Positions 7,881 through 17,216 are shown, numbered from the stretch's first letter. The stretch: 64,000 bases of DNA from Spirosoma utsteinense (GCF_014282275.1 NZ_VFIA01000026.1:1-64000); one strand, 5' to 3'. Translations and numbers: made by a program. The notes: generated by a model not told the origin, from the sequence alone.

Positions 7881-9440
7881 CTACCGGCTTCCCGAATACT
7901 TGGCGGGTTCGCTGTTTTTGGGCGTGCTCTTCTGGATAAACTTCCGCAGGTGCTCGTTGCTGGTAGCGAGGTCTTCCTTGCGGAGGTACATCATGTGGCC
8001 GCTCCGGTAACCTTCCCAATCGATCCGGTCTTTCAGCTTGCCGCTGGCGTCCATCTGCCACATGTTGTATTTGGCGTTGAAGTAGTCGCAGGCTCCGTCG
8101 TAGTAGCCCGACTGTACCAGCACGTGCAGGTACGGGTTCTGGGCCATGGCCTGACGCAGGTTTTCGCCGGTCTTGTTGTTGCTGTTGTCCCACGGAAAGG
8201 TCGGGCCGAACATGTAGTATTTAAGGTCGGTTTTGTAGTTCAGTTCTTCGCGCATGAACATGTTGATGGCGGGTGTAAACGAGTGCAGCCAGGAGGTCAG
8301 CTCCGCGTTATAATCGGGGGCAACACCCGCGTCTTTGCTGTCCATACCGAGGTAGCGCGAATCCAGCCGGCCTACCGTCTGGCTCTTGCTGCGCAGGAGT
8401 TCCTTCCAGAAATAGTTGGCAGGCACGTCCAGGTTTTGCTGCATCACCGCCGTTTCCGTCAGCCCCGAATAGCGGGCCACCTTAGCCGCAATCTCCTTCC
8501 GTTTCTGGTCGGTGAGCGAGCCGCCCAACGCCAGCGCGGGCAGGTATTCCTGGATCGTGAACGCTTCCACTTCAGGCAGCACGTCGGTCAGGTCCTTCTT
8601 TTGCAGATCGGCGGGAAGGGCTTTGTGGTACCAGGCCGTAGCGGCAAAGTACGGTAATTTCAAGGCCCCTTTGGCCGGTCCGTCGCGCTCGATACCCAGG
8701 TCGGTAGGCGATACCAGAATAACCCCGTTCAGGTACATCCAGTGCGCGTTTTGCAGTTCCAGCGCCAGCCCCGACACCCGCGTCGTCCCGTAGCTCTCGC
8801 CGATCAGGTACTTCGGCGACGCCCAGCGGTTGTTACGGCTTACGAAGGTGTTGAGCCAGTCGGCCAGGTATTTGATGTCCTGATTGACGCCGAAGAACAG
8901 TTTCGCAGCGGGTACGTCTTTATTGGCAGGCCGCGAGAAACCCGTGTTGACCGGATCGACATAAACGATATCGGCCACATCCAGAATAGAGTTCGGGTTG
9001 TCTTTGATCCCGTAAGGTTGCACAGGGTATCCTTCGTCATCGATTTTCAGGATGCGCGGACCAGTGTAGCCAATCATCATCCAGACCGAGGCCGTACCCG
9101 GACCGCCATTGAACGAGATCACCAGCGGGCGCGCCGACCGGTCGGTTATGTCGGAGCGCTCGAAATAGGTAAAAAAGACGCCTGCTACGGGTTTGCCTTC
9201 TTCGTCCCAGACGGGAATCGTGCCAACCGTCGATTTATACAGCACTTTCTGCCCTTTGATGGTGACCTGACCGCTGGTCACCACCTGCGAATCCATATTC
9301 AGGGTGCGGGGGCTGGTTTTGTCGACGGCGGTTGCTTTTTCGTCTTTGGCGGCTTGCTTCTCGGCAGAGGCTGGTTTCTGCGCCTGTGCGCCGATGAGTG
9401 TAGAAACCCCGATAAGTACGGTGAGGAAAACGTGTTTCAT
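7881..9440 (-). CDS. S10 family serine carboxypeptidase-like protein, exported
   Basis: This 519-residue protein is a serine carboxypeptidase-fold peptidase. A signal peptide of about 20 residues ends IGAQAQ and is followed by a charged Lys/Ala/Glu-rich linker. The oxyanion segment FNGGPGTAS, the nucleophile GESYGTTR, the Asp region GYYDGACDYF and the terminal His in SGHMMYL form the expected catalytic set. The family removes C-terminal residues and here would act in the periplasm. The ATG at 9440 fits the signal peptide. The gene is divergent from an M20 peptidase gene, with a 230-bp shared promoter region. Confidence 0.9.
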   Translation of the reverse strand: MKHVFLTVLIGVSTLIGAQAQKPASAEKQAAKDEKATAVDKTSPRTLNMDSQVVTSGQVTIKGQKVLYKSTVGTIPVWDEEGKPVAGVFFTYFERSDITDRSARPLVISFNGGPGTASVWMMIGYTGPRILKIDDEGYPVQPYGIKDNPNSILDVADIVYVDPVNTGFSRPANKDVPAAKLFFGVNQDIKYLADWLNTFVSRNNRWASPKYLIGESYGTTRVSGLALELQNAHWMYLNGVILVSPTDLGIERDGPAKGALKLPYFAATAWYHKALPADLQKKDLTDVLPEVEAFTIQEYLPALALGGSLTDQKRKEIAAKVARYSGLTETAVMQQNLDVPANYFWKELLRSKSQTVGRLDSRYLGMDSKDAGVAPDYNAELTSWLHSFTPAINMFMREELNYKTDLKYYMFGPTFPWDNSNNKTGENLRQAMAQNPYLHVLVQSGYYDGACDYFNAKYNMWQMDASGKLKDRIDWEGYRSGHMMYLRKEDLATSNEHLRKFIQKSTPKNSEPAKYSGSR

Positions 9441-9670
9441 GAATAGGAAGATGAGTGATACGAACAGGGTTGGGTGACAGGGGACAGTAGCCCGTTTTTC
9501 GGTCGAAGATAGAAAGAAACGCAGAATACTATTTGGTGCTACCGCAGAAAGCCGCTCATTTTACGGATCAGTAGACCTCAGCAAAGGATAAGTTGCACTT
9601 AACCGAACCAGTCGAAAGCCCCTGCCCAAGTTTCCGTATTTTAGCCCGATCGCCTAACTAAATCACCATC

Positions 9671-10942
9671 ATGAACTACCTATACGTCCTGCTTCTATTG
9701 AGTCCCGCCGTTCTGGCTCAGTCGCTCACCAAACCCGAGAAAGCCGTTCTAGCCACCGTTCAAAAACAGATGCCCGAGACCGAGGCCTTTCTCGAAAAAG
9801 TTGTCAACATCAACAGCGGTTCACTCAATAAAGAAGGGGTGCGGACAGTGGGTAAATTGATGTCGGATGAACTCGACAAACTGGGGTTCAAAACCGAATG
9901 GATCACCCTCCCCGACTCGCTCAACCGGGCCGGTCATCTGGTGGCCACGCGGCAGGGCAAAAAAGGCAAGAAACTATTCCTGATCGGACACCTCGATACG
10001 GTCTTCGAGAAGAGCCTGCCGATGGAGCCGTTCACCCGCGTCAACGACTCTACGGCCGCTGGTCAGGGTGTCAACGACATTAAAGGGGGCGACGTGCTGG
10101 TGATTGCGGCCCTCAAAGCCCTGCACGCCCAGAAACTGCTCGACGATACGTCCATTACGGTCTATTTCACAGGCGACGAAGAGAGCGGTGGCGGGGCCGC
10201 CAGCCGGATCGACTTCGTGGACCGGGCCAGAAAATGCGATGTAGCGCTGGCCTTCGAAACGGCGCAGGGCCTGCACAGCGTCACCACCGGTCGGCGGGGG
10301 TCGAGCAGCTGGACGCTCAACGTAAAAGCCCGTACCGGCCATTCTTCCCGCATTTTCAGCGACCTCGGCTACGGCGCTATTTACGAAGCCGTCCGGATTC
10401 TGAACGAATTCCGTCGCACGCTGGGTCAGGAACAATACCTGACGTTCAATCCCGGCCTGATCGTGGGCGGTTCGGAAGTGCATTACGACGACAAAACCGC
10501 CAAAGCTGAAACCATCGGCAAAACGAACATTGTGGCGGGTACCGCGCTGGTCAAAGGTGATCTGCGGTTCCTGACCGAAGCCCAGAAGGAAAGCGCCCGC
10601 AGCCGGATGCGCGAAATCGTCGAGAAAAACCTGCCCCTGACCAAAGCCACCATCTCGTTCTCCGACGGCATTCCCGGCATGGAGCCCTCGGCGGCCAACG
10701 ACGAACTACGCAAACAACTTGACAAACTCAGTCAGGATATGGGTCTGGGGCCGGTTCAGGCGGGTGATCCAGGTTCGCGCGGGGCGGGCGATGTATCGTT
10801 CGTGGCGCAGTACATGCCCTGCCTCGATGGACTGGGTGCTTCGGGCAAGGGCGCGCACAGCATCGAGGAAACCATGAACACGAAAGAATATCCGTTGCTG
10901 ATTCAGCGCGCGGCTTTGTTCATGTACCGGCTGACGCGATAG
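9671..10942 (+). CDS. M20 family metallopeptidase, glutamate carboxypeptidase (CPG2)-like, exported
   Basis: The 423-residue product is a co-catalytic zinc peptidase similar to carboxypeptidase G2. Metal-ligand motifs appear in order: GHLDTVFE, VNDIKGGD, DEESGG and, near the C-terminus, GAHSIEE. A dimerisation domain lies at about residues 205-325. A short signal peptide ends VLAQS, so the enzyme should be periplasmic or surface-exposed. The ATG at 9671 is the only start that gives this signal. It is a single plus-strand gene facing the desaturase gene. CPG2 enzymes release C-terminal glutamate from folates and peptides; specificity here is open. Confidence 0.9.
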   Translation: MNYLYVLLLLSPAVLAQSLTKPEKAVLATVQKQMPETEAFLEKVVNINSGSLNKEGVRTVGKLMSDELDKLGFKTEWITLPDSLNRAGHLVATRQGKKGKKLFLIGHLDTVFEKSLPMEPFTRVNDSTAAGQGVNDIKGGDVLVIAALKALHAQKLLDDTSITVYFTGDEESGGGAASRIDFVDRARKCDVALAFETAQGLHSVTTGRRGSSSWTLNVKARTGHSSRIFSDLGYGAIYEAVRILNEFRRTLGQEQYLTFNPGLIVGGSEVHYDDKTAKAETIGKTNIVAGTALVKGDLRFLTEAQKESARSRMREIVEKNLPLTKATISFSDGIPGMEPSAANDELRKQLDKLSQDMGLGPVQAGDPGSRGAGDVSFVAQYMPCLDGLGASGKGAHSIEETMNTKEYPLLIQRAALFMYRLTR

Positions 10943-10969
10943 AAAGCTGATTGGTAGGGCAGTAATTTT

Positions 10970-11123
10970 CTAATAACCGTTTCAAATAACCACTATCAAA
11001 TAACCACTACCAAATAACCGCTATCAAATAACCACTACCAGGGGCTACGCCCACTGGCAGGGTTAAGTTCGCACCCTGCCAGTGGGCGTAGCCCCTGGTA
11101 GTGGTTATTTGATAGCGGTTATT
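10970..11123. repeat. 14-bp tandem repeats leading into a perfect 50-bp hairpin, family B copy 1
   Basis: Five tandem 13-14-bp units of the form aaataaccactacc run from about 10970 to 11039. They merge into a hairpin with perfect 50-bp arms (11013-11062 and 11074-11123) and an 11-base loop. The outer part of the stem is made of the tandem units. The inner 31 bp match the hairpin at 62426-62497. It lies between the convergent M20 peptidase and desaturase genes, so termination from both sides is plausible. Confidence 0.9.
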
Positions 11124-11196
11124 AGAAAAGGTAACCTTTTTAGGCTTCGTAACCGAACCTAATCATCATACCCAATCCTAAAAATCAGCGTTCTCT

Positions 11197-11967
11197 TCAC
11201 ATATACGCTTCATCGCGGCCAACGCGTAGTTTTACGATGTGGAGCGCGTTGAGGAGTTTCAGCAACGGATAGGCCGGGTCGAACTCGTGCCAGCGGAAAC
11301 CACCGAAGTTGGGTCGGCCACCGTATTTGTGGTGGTTATTGTGGTAGGATTCGCCCATCATCAGGAAATCGAAGGGCAGCAGATTCCGGGCGGTGTCGTT
11401 AACAACAAAGTTGATATACCCATACCGGTGTGCATACCAGTTAATGATGGCACCGTGAACCGGTCCCATAAAAAAATGGATGGGCAGGAGCAGAAACAGC
11501 CAGGGCGAGGTTGCAAACTGGATGTAGAACAGTGTATAGGCCGTTCCCCACGCCAGCCGCACTGGCCACCGGTCGCCCAGCCGCTCCATCCACGGCCAGT
11601 TGGGTACGCCTTTCTTGAACTTTGCCGGTATCGAATCCCGGTCGTTGAGGATGTCGTTATAGTAGGTACGCGTCTTCCACATCATATCGAACAGATTTTT
11701 GGAGAAGTCCGGCGAGTGCGGGTCCTGATCGGTGTCGGCATGGGCGTGATGCAGGCGGTGCATGATCCCGTAAGCACGGGGGCTCAGAAATGAAGAACCC
11801 TGCCCAATAAACGTAAGGATGTAGAATACTTTTTCCCAGCCTTTGCTCATCGTGAACATCTGGTGGGCGGCATAGCGGTGAAGAAATAGCGTTTGCATTA
11901 GTACCGACAGGTACCAGTGGGCGAGAAAAAAAGCGAGAATGATCATTAAGAGACAGAGGTCCGGCAT
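11197..11967 (-). CDS. Acyl-CoA / fatty acid desaturase, membrane di-iron type
   Basis: This 256-residue integral membrane protein carries the three histidine boxes of stearoyl-CoA-type desaturases: HRYAAH near residue 30, HRLHH near residue 70 and HNNHH near residue 212. These ligate the di-iron centre that inserts a double bond in acyl chains. Hydrophobic segments lie before box one and between boxes two and three. Length is slightly short compared with many family members (about 250-300) but complete. It ends 73 bases from the family B hairpin and begins 34 bases after a small unknown gene on the same strand. Unsaturation adjusts membrane fluidity; regulation cannot be seen. Confidence 0.9.
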   Translation of the reverse strand: MPDLCLLMIILAFFLAHWYLSVLMQTLFLHRYAAHQMFTMSKGWEKVFYILTFIGQGSSFLSPRAYGIMHRLHHAHADTDQDPHSPDFSKNLFDMMWKTRTYYNDILNDRDSIPAKFKKGVPNWPWMERLGDRWPVRLAWGTAYTLFYIQFATSPWLFLLLPIHFFMGPVHGAIINWYAHRYGYINFVVNDTARNLLPFDFLMMGESYHNNHHKYGGRPNFGGFRWHEFDPAYPLLKLLNALHIVKLRVGRDEAYM

Positions 11968-12001
11968 GAACCGGAACGGCGAGTGAATAAATAAAACGAA
12001 T

Positions 12002-12406
12002 TTAAAGGTGGTGAAACTGCTGGCATCCGGCTTTGACCTGATTCAGTTCATCGGACAGTCTGTGGAGTTCGGCAGTAATGGCCATACTTGTGTACAAACC
12101 GGTGTTCGGTTTACAACAGAATGTTCGATCGGTTGGGGTGCAGGACGAACGTTCGCAAACCATATTCAGCCGCAAGCGCTGACAATTGGTTTCTATGCGC
12201 TTCAGATGGCTATAGTATAGAATAGCCTCATGACTCAGTCGGGAGAGATTTTGCTTTTTCGGCAAGTTGGTCAGCCACAGCAGGAGTTGACCGGCTTCGG
12301 CTTCGTTTCGACTAATGAGCGTGATCCAGTACAGGTGTTGGCTCTGGCAGGTCTGAGCGACTAAGGGATCACCACCCTGGGGCAAATCGATCGGTATCTC
12401 GGGCAT
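12002..12406 (-). CDS. Hypothetical protein, Cys/His-containing
   Basis: I do not recognise this 134-residue product. It is predicted mostly helical, contains several Cys residues (including a CC pair) and ends with an amphipathic stretch MAITAELHRLSDELNQV. I use the ATG at 12406; an earlier ATG at 12469 is possible and would add 21 residues. The gene precedes the desaturase on the same strand with a 34-base gap and is divergent from ohrR. Codon usage is less GC-biased at third positions than its neighbours, so it may be recently acquired, or it may not be coding. Confidence 0.5.
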   Translation of the reverse strand: MPEIPIDLPQGGDPLVAQTCQSQHLYWITLISRNEAEAGQLLLWLTNLPKKQNLSRLSHEAILYYSHLKRIETNCQRLRLNMVCERSSCTPTDRTFCCKPNTGLYTSMAITAELHRLSDELNQVKAGCQQFHHL

Positions 12407-12585
12407 AAGAAGCGGTGAAGAACTTTCGGCAGTAAAAGTAGACCTCCCGCAAAACGCCCTTCCTGACACTCGTCACGTCGATAAATGAGTTTGGTTAGGC
12501 CTGTCGTGACAGGTCAGGCGTACCGGCCGACAAAAAAAGTACCGCCCGGCTAAACCTTTCCCAGGTTGACCGGGTTATTATATTG

Positions 12586-12604
12586 TACACAATTTAATTG
12601 TAGA
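12586..12604. promoter_or_regulatory. Probable OhrR operator overlapping the ohrR start region
   Basis: The core acaatttaattgt (12589-12601) is a perfect palindrome around one central base and closely matches the OhrR operator known from Bacillus subtilis (tacaatt-n-aattgta). It ends only 5 bases before the ATG of the MarR-family gene, so bound repressor would block the gene's own translation start region or a promoter just upstream. Autoregulation of the three-gene peroxide operon is the likely role. Confidence 0.72.
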
Positions 12605-12606
12605 CA

Positions 12607-13038
12607 ATGGATAAGTTATTGCTCGCTAATCAAGTCTGTTTCCCTCTCTACGCCTTATCGCGTCAGGTAACGGCACTCTACCGGCCGTTGCTGGAGAAAC
12701 TTGACCTGACCTATCCGCAGTATCTGGTGCTGTTGCTGCTCTGGGAAACGGATCGTGTTTCGGTAAGCGACATCGGCGATCGGCTCCTGCTGGATTCCGG
12801 TACGCTCACCCCTCTGCTGAAACGAATGGAGCAGAAAGGGCTCATCAGCCGTACCCGTAACCCGGCCGACGAGCGCCAGGTCACCATTCAGCTTACCGAA
12901 AGCGGGCGGGCGCTACAGGAGCAGGCACTCAACGTACCAACTGATCTGCAGGCCAGTCTGAACCTGGGCAATGAGCCGTTGATTGCGCTGCGTGTGCAGC
13001 TACAAACCTTACTGGATCAAATTTCTGTCATAAAATAA
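12607..13038 (+). CDS. ohrR: MarR-family organic hydroperoxide sensor OhrR (1-Cys type)
   Basis: The 143-residue product is a winged-helix repressor of the MarR family. Its N-terminus ([15 protein letters not shown]) matches OhrR, with the peroxide-reactive Cys at residue 11. There is no second cysteine anywhere in the protein, so it resembles the 1-Cys OhrR of Bacillus. The DNA-binding helix region is around [21 protein letters not shown] and the wing around RNPADERQ. It is followed 11 bases later by the ohr gene and preceded by a matching operator. Oxidation by organic hydroperoxides should release the DNA and induce ohr. No clear ribosome binding site precedes the ATG. Confidence 0.88.
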   Translation: MDKLLLANQVCFPLYALSRQVTALYRPLLEKLDLTYPQYLVLLLLWETDRVSVSDIGDRLLLDSGTLTPLLKRMEQKGLISRTRNPADERQVTIQLTESGRALQEQALNVPTDLQASLNLGNEPLIALRVQLQTLLDQISVIK

Positions 13039-13049
13039 ATCAATACACC

Positions 13050-13496
13050 ATGTTACAAGCACTGTATACGGCTCATGCCACCGCTACCGGCGGACGCGAT
13101 GGCCATGTCACTTCATCCGATCAGGTTCTGAACCTCGACGTTCGTACGCCCCGTGAATTAGGGGGCGGTGGTGGTGCCTTCACCAATCCCGAGCAACTTT
13201 TCGCGGCTGGTTATGCCGCCTGTTTCGATAGCGCCCTGAACCTGGTTATCCGGATGGGAAAAGTGAAAACGGGGACGACCACCGTAGACTCCGCAGTAAG
13301 CATCGGCAAGCTGGAAGCGGGTGGCTTCGGTTTGGCCGTGACGCTGGCCGTGAACGTGCCGGGTGTCGATCAGGCAACGGCCGAAGAACTCGTTGCCAAA
13401 GCCCACCAGGTGTGCCCCTATTCGAACGCCACCCGTGGCAACATCGACGTAACGCTGGCAGTGACCAGCCTGGATCAAACAAACGCAGTAGCATGA
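13050..13496 (+). CDS. ohr: Organic hydroperoxide resistance protein Ohr
   Basis: This 148-residue protein is an Ohr/OsmC-family thiol peroxidase that reduces organic hydroperoxides in the cytoplasm. The two catalytic cysteines are Cys58 in [12 protein letters not shown] and Cys122 in [10 protein letters not shown], both in the family positions. The N-terminus [13 protein letters not shown] is also typical. It lies between ohrR and a zinc-independent dehydrogenase gene whose ATG overlaps the ohr stop codon. Expression is likely controlled by the operator at 12586-12604. Confidence 0.94.
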   Translation: MLQALYTAHATATGGRDGHVTSSDQVLNLDVRTPRELGGGGGAFTNPEQLFAAGYAACFDSALNLVIRMGKVKTGTTTVDSAVSIGKLEAGGFGLAVTLAVNVPGVDQATAEELVAKAHQVCPYSNATRGNIDVTLAVTSLDQTNAVA

Positions 13497-14491
13497 ATAA
13501 TCAACAAATAGTGCTGGCATCGCGCCCTAAGGGGATGCCGGATACGGCAACGTTTCAATTTGAAGACGTTCAACTCTCCCCGCTCAAGCCGGGTGAGGTA
13601 CTGGTTGAACCCACTTACTTCTCCGTTGACCCTTACATGCGCGGTCGCATGAATGATGCGAAATCGTATGTTCCACCGTTTGTCGTTGGCGAACCTCTCG
13701 CGGGTGGTGCCGTCGGTAACGTGATCGAAAGCCAGGCCGAAGGCTTTGCCCCCGGCGATCTGGTGACGGGTACCCTCCCCTGGGCAACGCAGGCAGTCGT
13801 TCCGGGCAACAGCCTGAAGAAACTGGACCCCAGTCTGGCACCCGCCAGCTATTACCTGGGTATCCTGGGTATGCCGGGCCTGACCGCCTATTTCGGTCTG
13901 CTGGACATTGGCAAGCCTAAAGCGGGTGAAACCGTAGTGGTGTCGGGCTCAGCCGGTGCTGTAGGCATCATTGTCGGGCAGATTGCCAAAATCCAGGGAT
14001 GTCGCGTTGTGGGCATTGCCGGATCGGACGACAAGGTTACCCTCCTCCAAAACGAATTCGGGTTCGACGCGGTCGTCAACTACAAGACCGCACCAGACCT
14101 GACCAAAGCAATAGCCGAAGCCTGCCCGGACGGTGTCGATGTCTATTTCGATAACGTCGGTGGTGAGGTATCGGATGCGGTGATCAGAAACTTGAACTTC
14201 CATGCCCGTATTCCGCTGTGCGGACAGATTGCCTTATACAACACAACCGAGATACCAACCGGACCCCGTATCCAGCCGATGCTGCTCACCCGCAGCGTGC
14301 TCATGCAGGGGTTCATCGTCAGTAATTATCAGAATCGTTTTGGCGAAGGTGTTCGTCAGCTGGCGGCCTGGGTTACAGAAGGTAAGCTCAAGTATACCGA
14401 GACGACCCTGAACGGATTCGACAAACTTCCCGAAGCCATGCTGGGCCTGTTTACCGGTCAGAATACGGGTAAAATGATCGTAGAGGTCTAG
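13493..14491 (+). CDS. NADP-dependent oxidoreductase, zinc-independent medium-chain family (CurA/leukotriene-reductase-like)
   Basis: The 332-residue product belongs to the zinc-independent medium-chain dehydrogenase/reductase family that includes prostaglandin/leukotriene reductases and CurA-like double-bond reductases. The N-terminal half is a GroES-like domain ([16 protein letters not shown]), and the Rossmann fold begins near [11 protein letters not shown]. Cys/His zinc ligands are absent, as expected. The ATG at 13493 overlaps the ohr stop codon in an ATGA arrangement, implying translational coupling. A role in reducing reactive carbonyls formed under peroxide stress would fit the operon, but that is inferred from context. 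Confidence 0.9.
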   Translation: MNNQQIVLASRPKGMPDTATFQFEDVQLSPLKPGEVLVEPTYFSVDPYMRGRMNDAKSYVPPFVVGEPLAGGAVGNVIESQAEGFAPGDLVTGTLPWATQAVVPGNSLKKLDPSLAPASYYLGILGMPGLTAYFGLLDIGKPKAGETVVVSGSAGAVGIIVGQIAKIQGCRVVGIAGSDDKVTLLQNEFGFDAVVNYKTAPDLTKAIAEACPDGVDVYFDNVGGEVSDAVIRNLNFHARIPLCGQIALYNTTEIPTGPRIQPMLLTRSVLMQGFIVSNYQNRFGEGVRQLAAWVTEGKLKYTETTLNGFDKLPEAMLGLFTGQNTGKMIVEV

Positions 14492-14515
14492 ACGCTGACC
14501 AACAGGGCACCCTCC

Positions 14516-14571
14516 AAAAGGAACTGTTTATGGACTTGGGCTGCGGTCTAAGCCCGTAAACAGTTCCTTTT
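14516..14571 (+). terminator. Intrinsic terminator of the ohrR-ohr-oxidoreductase operon
   Basis: A 15-bp inverted repeat (14516-14530 and 14557-14571) encloses a shorter gggct/agccc stem and ends in a T run. It begins 25 bases after the oxidoreductase stop codon. Confidence 0.8.
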
Positions 14572-14616
14572 GTCTGGTAGTATTACGTATAGCGACGTTA
14601 CAACCCGATAGACACT

Positions 14617-15504
14617 ATGGAACCATCCACGCTGGAACCCCACAAAGCAAGACGGGGCGAAAAAACCACTCTTGTCGGTATTGCCGTCAATATTGGATTG
14701 GTACTGGTCAAGGGAACTGCTGGCTGGCTGGGAAATTCGTATGCCCTCATCGCCGACGCCCTCGAATCGGCGACCGACATTGTCACCTCTATTTTTGTCT
14801 GGTTCGGCCTACGGACAGCCTCGAAAGCACCCGACCGGAACCACCCCTACGGGCATGGCAAAGCCGAACCCCTGGCGGCTATGGTTGTGGCGCTGGCGCT
14901 GGTGGGCGCGGCCGTACTGATTGCCGTACAGAGCGTACAGAATATCCAGACCCCACACGAGATACCCAAGCCGTTTACGCTGGCGGTACTGGCGGGAGTG
15001 GTGGTGATAAAGGAAATACTGTTTCGGCGTATTGCTAAAGTTGGAGCCGAAGTGGAAAGCAGCGCGGTTAAAGCCGATGCCTGGCACCACCGCAGCGACG
15101 CCATCACCTCGTTAACCGCTTTCATAGGCATTGGCGTTGCCCTGATTGGCGGTCCTGGCTACGAAAGCGCCGACGACTGGGCGGCCCTCCTGGCGTCAGG
15201 ATTCATCATCTACAACGCGTATCACATCTTCCGGCCCTCGTTCGGCGAGATCATGGACGAAACGCCGGCGGGCGACTGGCAACCGGAACTGGAGGCCATT
15301 GCCCGCCAGATTCCTCACGTAAAAGGCATCGACAAATACCGCGTTCGCAAGACCGGGTTCGAGTATTTCGTCGACCTCCACGTGCTGGTGCCGGGCGAAC
15401 TGAGCGTTAGTGAAGGTCATACCATCGCGCATGCCGTTAAAGCCGCCATCATCGCCGAGAAACCCGCCGTTTACGACGTGCTGGTGCATATCGAACCTGT
15501 TTGA
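14617..15504 (+). CDS. Cation diffusion facilitator family transporter
   Basis: This 295-residue membrane protein is a CDF-type divalent metal/proton antiporter exporting Zn, Fe, Co or Mn across the inner membrane. Transmembrane helix 2 carries ALIADALESATD, the linker NHPYGHGKAE and helix 5 VKADAWHHRSDAITS; these are the metal-site regions. A cytoplasmic ferredoxin-like domain occupies roughly the last 80 residues and ends in VLVHIEPV. The helix 2 site reads D-A-L-E, with Glu where many zinc transporters have His; this could shift metal preference. The ATG at 14617 is well placed. It follows the terminator of the peroxide operon and is a separate unit. Confidence 0.92.
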   Translation: MEPSTLEPHKARRGEKTTLVGIAVNIGLVLVKGTAGWLGNSYALIADALESATDIVTSIFVWFGLRTASKAPDRNHPYGHGKAEPLAAMVVALALVGAAVLIAVQSVQNIQTPHEIPKPFTLAVLAGVVVIKEILFRRIAKVGAEVESSAVKADAWHHRSDAITSLTAFIGIGVALIGGPGYESADDWAALLASGFIIYNAYHIFRPSFGEIMDETPAGDWQPELEAIARQIPHVKGIDKYRVRKTGFEYFVDLHVLVPGELSVSEGHTIAHAVKAAIIAEKPAVYDVLVHIEPV

Positions 15505-15727
15505 CCCAGGCGGGTCAACGGGGTTTCAGGCGGCCTTCAGGTGGCTGAACCAGCGTGGATTTTGTGCAACTGGCTGGCCGATGAATAGCACCGACCGGGT
15601 CACTAAAAGACCTGACCACCTAAACACCTTCGTTAAAAATAGAGTTAAACTCTAGGAATACTTCCTGATAAAATCGGACCAGGTTGGCCAGCGCGCTTTG
15701 CTATTGGTCTGACATACAATTACCTGT

Positions 15728-16168
15728 ATGCGTGTTTGCCTTACTGCTATTCGTCTATTGATTCAACCCCACAGACATACCTCGCTCATACACAGACTGA
15801 TTTGCCTGTGCATGAGTTTATACGTCCTTACACTCAGCGTTCATTCACCAGACCAATACCGCGGTTGGGTAGCGCAGGGGGAGCAGCGGCAGGATTTAGC
15901 GCTCAACGACACCGAGACCCTGCCTGAACCGGTTCTGGAAGATTGCCTGGATCTGGAAGACCCGATTCCTGAACCGGATGAACCGGAAGAAGAAGTGGAG
16001 CAAACGCTGTTGGAAAAAGACTATGTCTTTACCCCGTCGTTTTCCCTGCACACGCCCACATTTCCAGGTTTGCCCCTTTTAACCACGCTGATACCGTTCC
16101 AACCGGCATTTGTAGCTGGTCTGGTTTCCGACATCAACTCCCCGCCCCCGCAACGCCAGGCCTGTTAG
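15728..16168 (+). CDS. Hypothetical protein with acidic Pro/Glu-rich segment
   Basis: I do not recognise this 146-residue product. An N-terminal hydrophobic stretch (about residues 22-40) could be a signal anchor; it is followed by a strongly acidic Glu/Pro-rich segment (residues 60-100) and a hydrophobic Pro/Phe-rich tail. An internal Met at residue 29 is an alternative start. It lies between the CDF transporter and bestrophin genes on the same strand. The frame has no overlapping competitor of better quality, but no homologue comes to mind, so it could be a chance frame. Confidence 0.45.
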   Translation: MRVCLTAIRLLIQPHRHTSLIHRLICLCMSLYVLTLSVHSPDQYRGWVAQGEQRQDLALNDTETLPEPVLEDCLDLEDPIPEPDEPEEEVEQTLLEKDYVFTPSFSLHTPTFPGLPLLTTLIPFQPAFVAGLVSDINSPPPQRQAC

Positions 16169-16313
16169 CCAATGGCCATCGGTTGATAATCGTCTGCCTG
16201 TTCTTTCTTGAAAAAGAGGGTGGCTTGTCGTGACTATCACCCTGGCACGATCCGTATCCAGGGCTACCTACCCCCGACCTTTTGTGAGTCGTCACAATAA
16301 CCGTTTATCATTT

Positions 16314-17216
16314 ATGCTACTCGACAAATCAATCCCATTAACGTTTTATGTCCGCGAAATACGCCGGGAGGCTTTGTTCGTCTTCCTGTTTGCCAATCTG
16401 GTCGTTCTGATCAAATTATATTTCAGCCTGTGGACGCTGACGATCCCCGTTGCCATTCCTACCCTGCTCGGTACCTGTATATCGCTGCTGCTCGCTTTCC
16501 GCACCAATCAGGCTTATGATCGCTGGTGGGAGGCCCGGATCGTGTGGGGGGCTATCGTCAATGACAGCCGCAGCTTCATCCGGCAGCTTCAGATGTTCCT
16601 GGGCGACGAAACGCCCGATCGGCAGGCGGTGATCCAGTCGTTCGTCATGCGCCAGTGTGCGTGGTGCTACGTGCTGGGCGATTCGTTACGGGAACAGGGT
16701 GTGAATGAGCGCCTGCACCAATTTCTGTCTCCGGCCGATGCGGAACGAATCGCGCAGTCTGACAATAAACCGAACGCCCTGCTGACGGAGCATGGTATGG
16801 CCATCCGCCAGCTCTACGACGCAAAACTACTGACCGACTTTCAGATGAATCACCTCAGCACTACGCTCAATAGTCTGACCGATTCGATGGGGCGGTGTGA
16901 GCGCATCAAAAGAACGATCTTCCCCCAAACCTACACCTTCAACATGCGGGTGTTCATCTATCTTTTTGCCGCCATCCTCCCTTTCTGTTTCGAAGCGGCT
17001 ATTTATTTCCTCGATGTGCCGCTCGTTACCGTGATTGCTTCGGCGTTTATTCTGATCGAAAAAAGTGCGCTTCAGCTCCAGAATCCTTTCAACAATAAAC
17101 CCACCGACACACCCGTCACCACCATTGCCCGCTCGATCGAGATCACCCTCAAGACGATCACGGGGTTTCATTCCATTCCACCACCCCTACCAGCAGAGCC
17201 CTATTACGCCCTGTAG
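16314..17216 (+). CDS. Bestrophin-family chloride channel protein (UPF0187)
   Basis: The 300-residue product is a bacterial bestrophin homologue, forming a pentameric ion channel in the inner membrane. Characteristic segments are LLAFRTNQAYDRWWEARIVWG near residue 60 and the PFNNKPTDTP-type region near residue 270. Hydrophobic segments lie near residues 20-60 and 205-250. I choose the ATG at 16314 (MLLDKSIPLTFYV), which matches the usual family start; a GTG at 16230 would add 28 residues without a helix. No operon partner is evident. Confidence 0.88.
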   Translation: MLLDKSIPLTFYVREIRREALFVFLFANLVVLIKLYFSLWTLTIPVAIPTLLGTCISLLLAFRTNQAYDRWWEARIVWGAIVNDSRSFIRQLQMFLGDETPDRQAVIQSFVMRQCAWCYVLGDSLREQGVNERLHQFLSPADAERIAQSDNKPNALLTEHGMAIRQLYDAKLLTDFQMNHLSTTLNSLTDSMGRCERIKRTIFPQTYTFNMRVFIYLFAAILPFCFEAAIYFLDVPLVTVIASAFILIEKSALQLQNPFNNKPTDTPVTTIARSIEITLKTITGFHSIPPPLPAEPYYAL

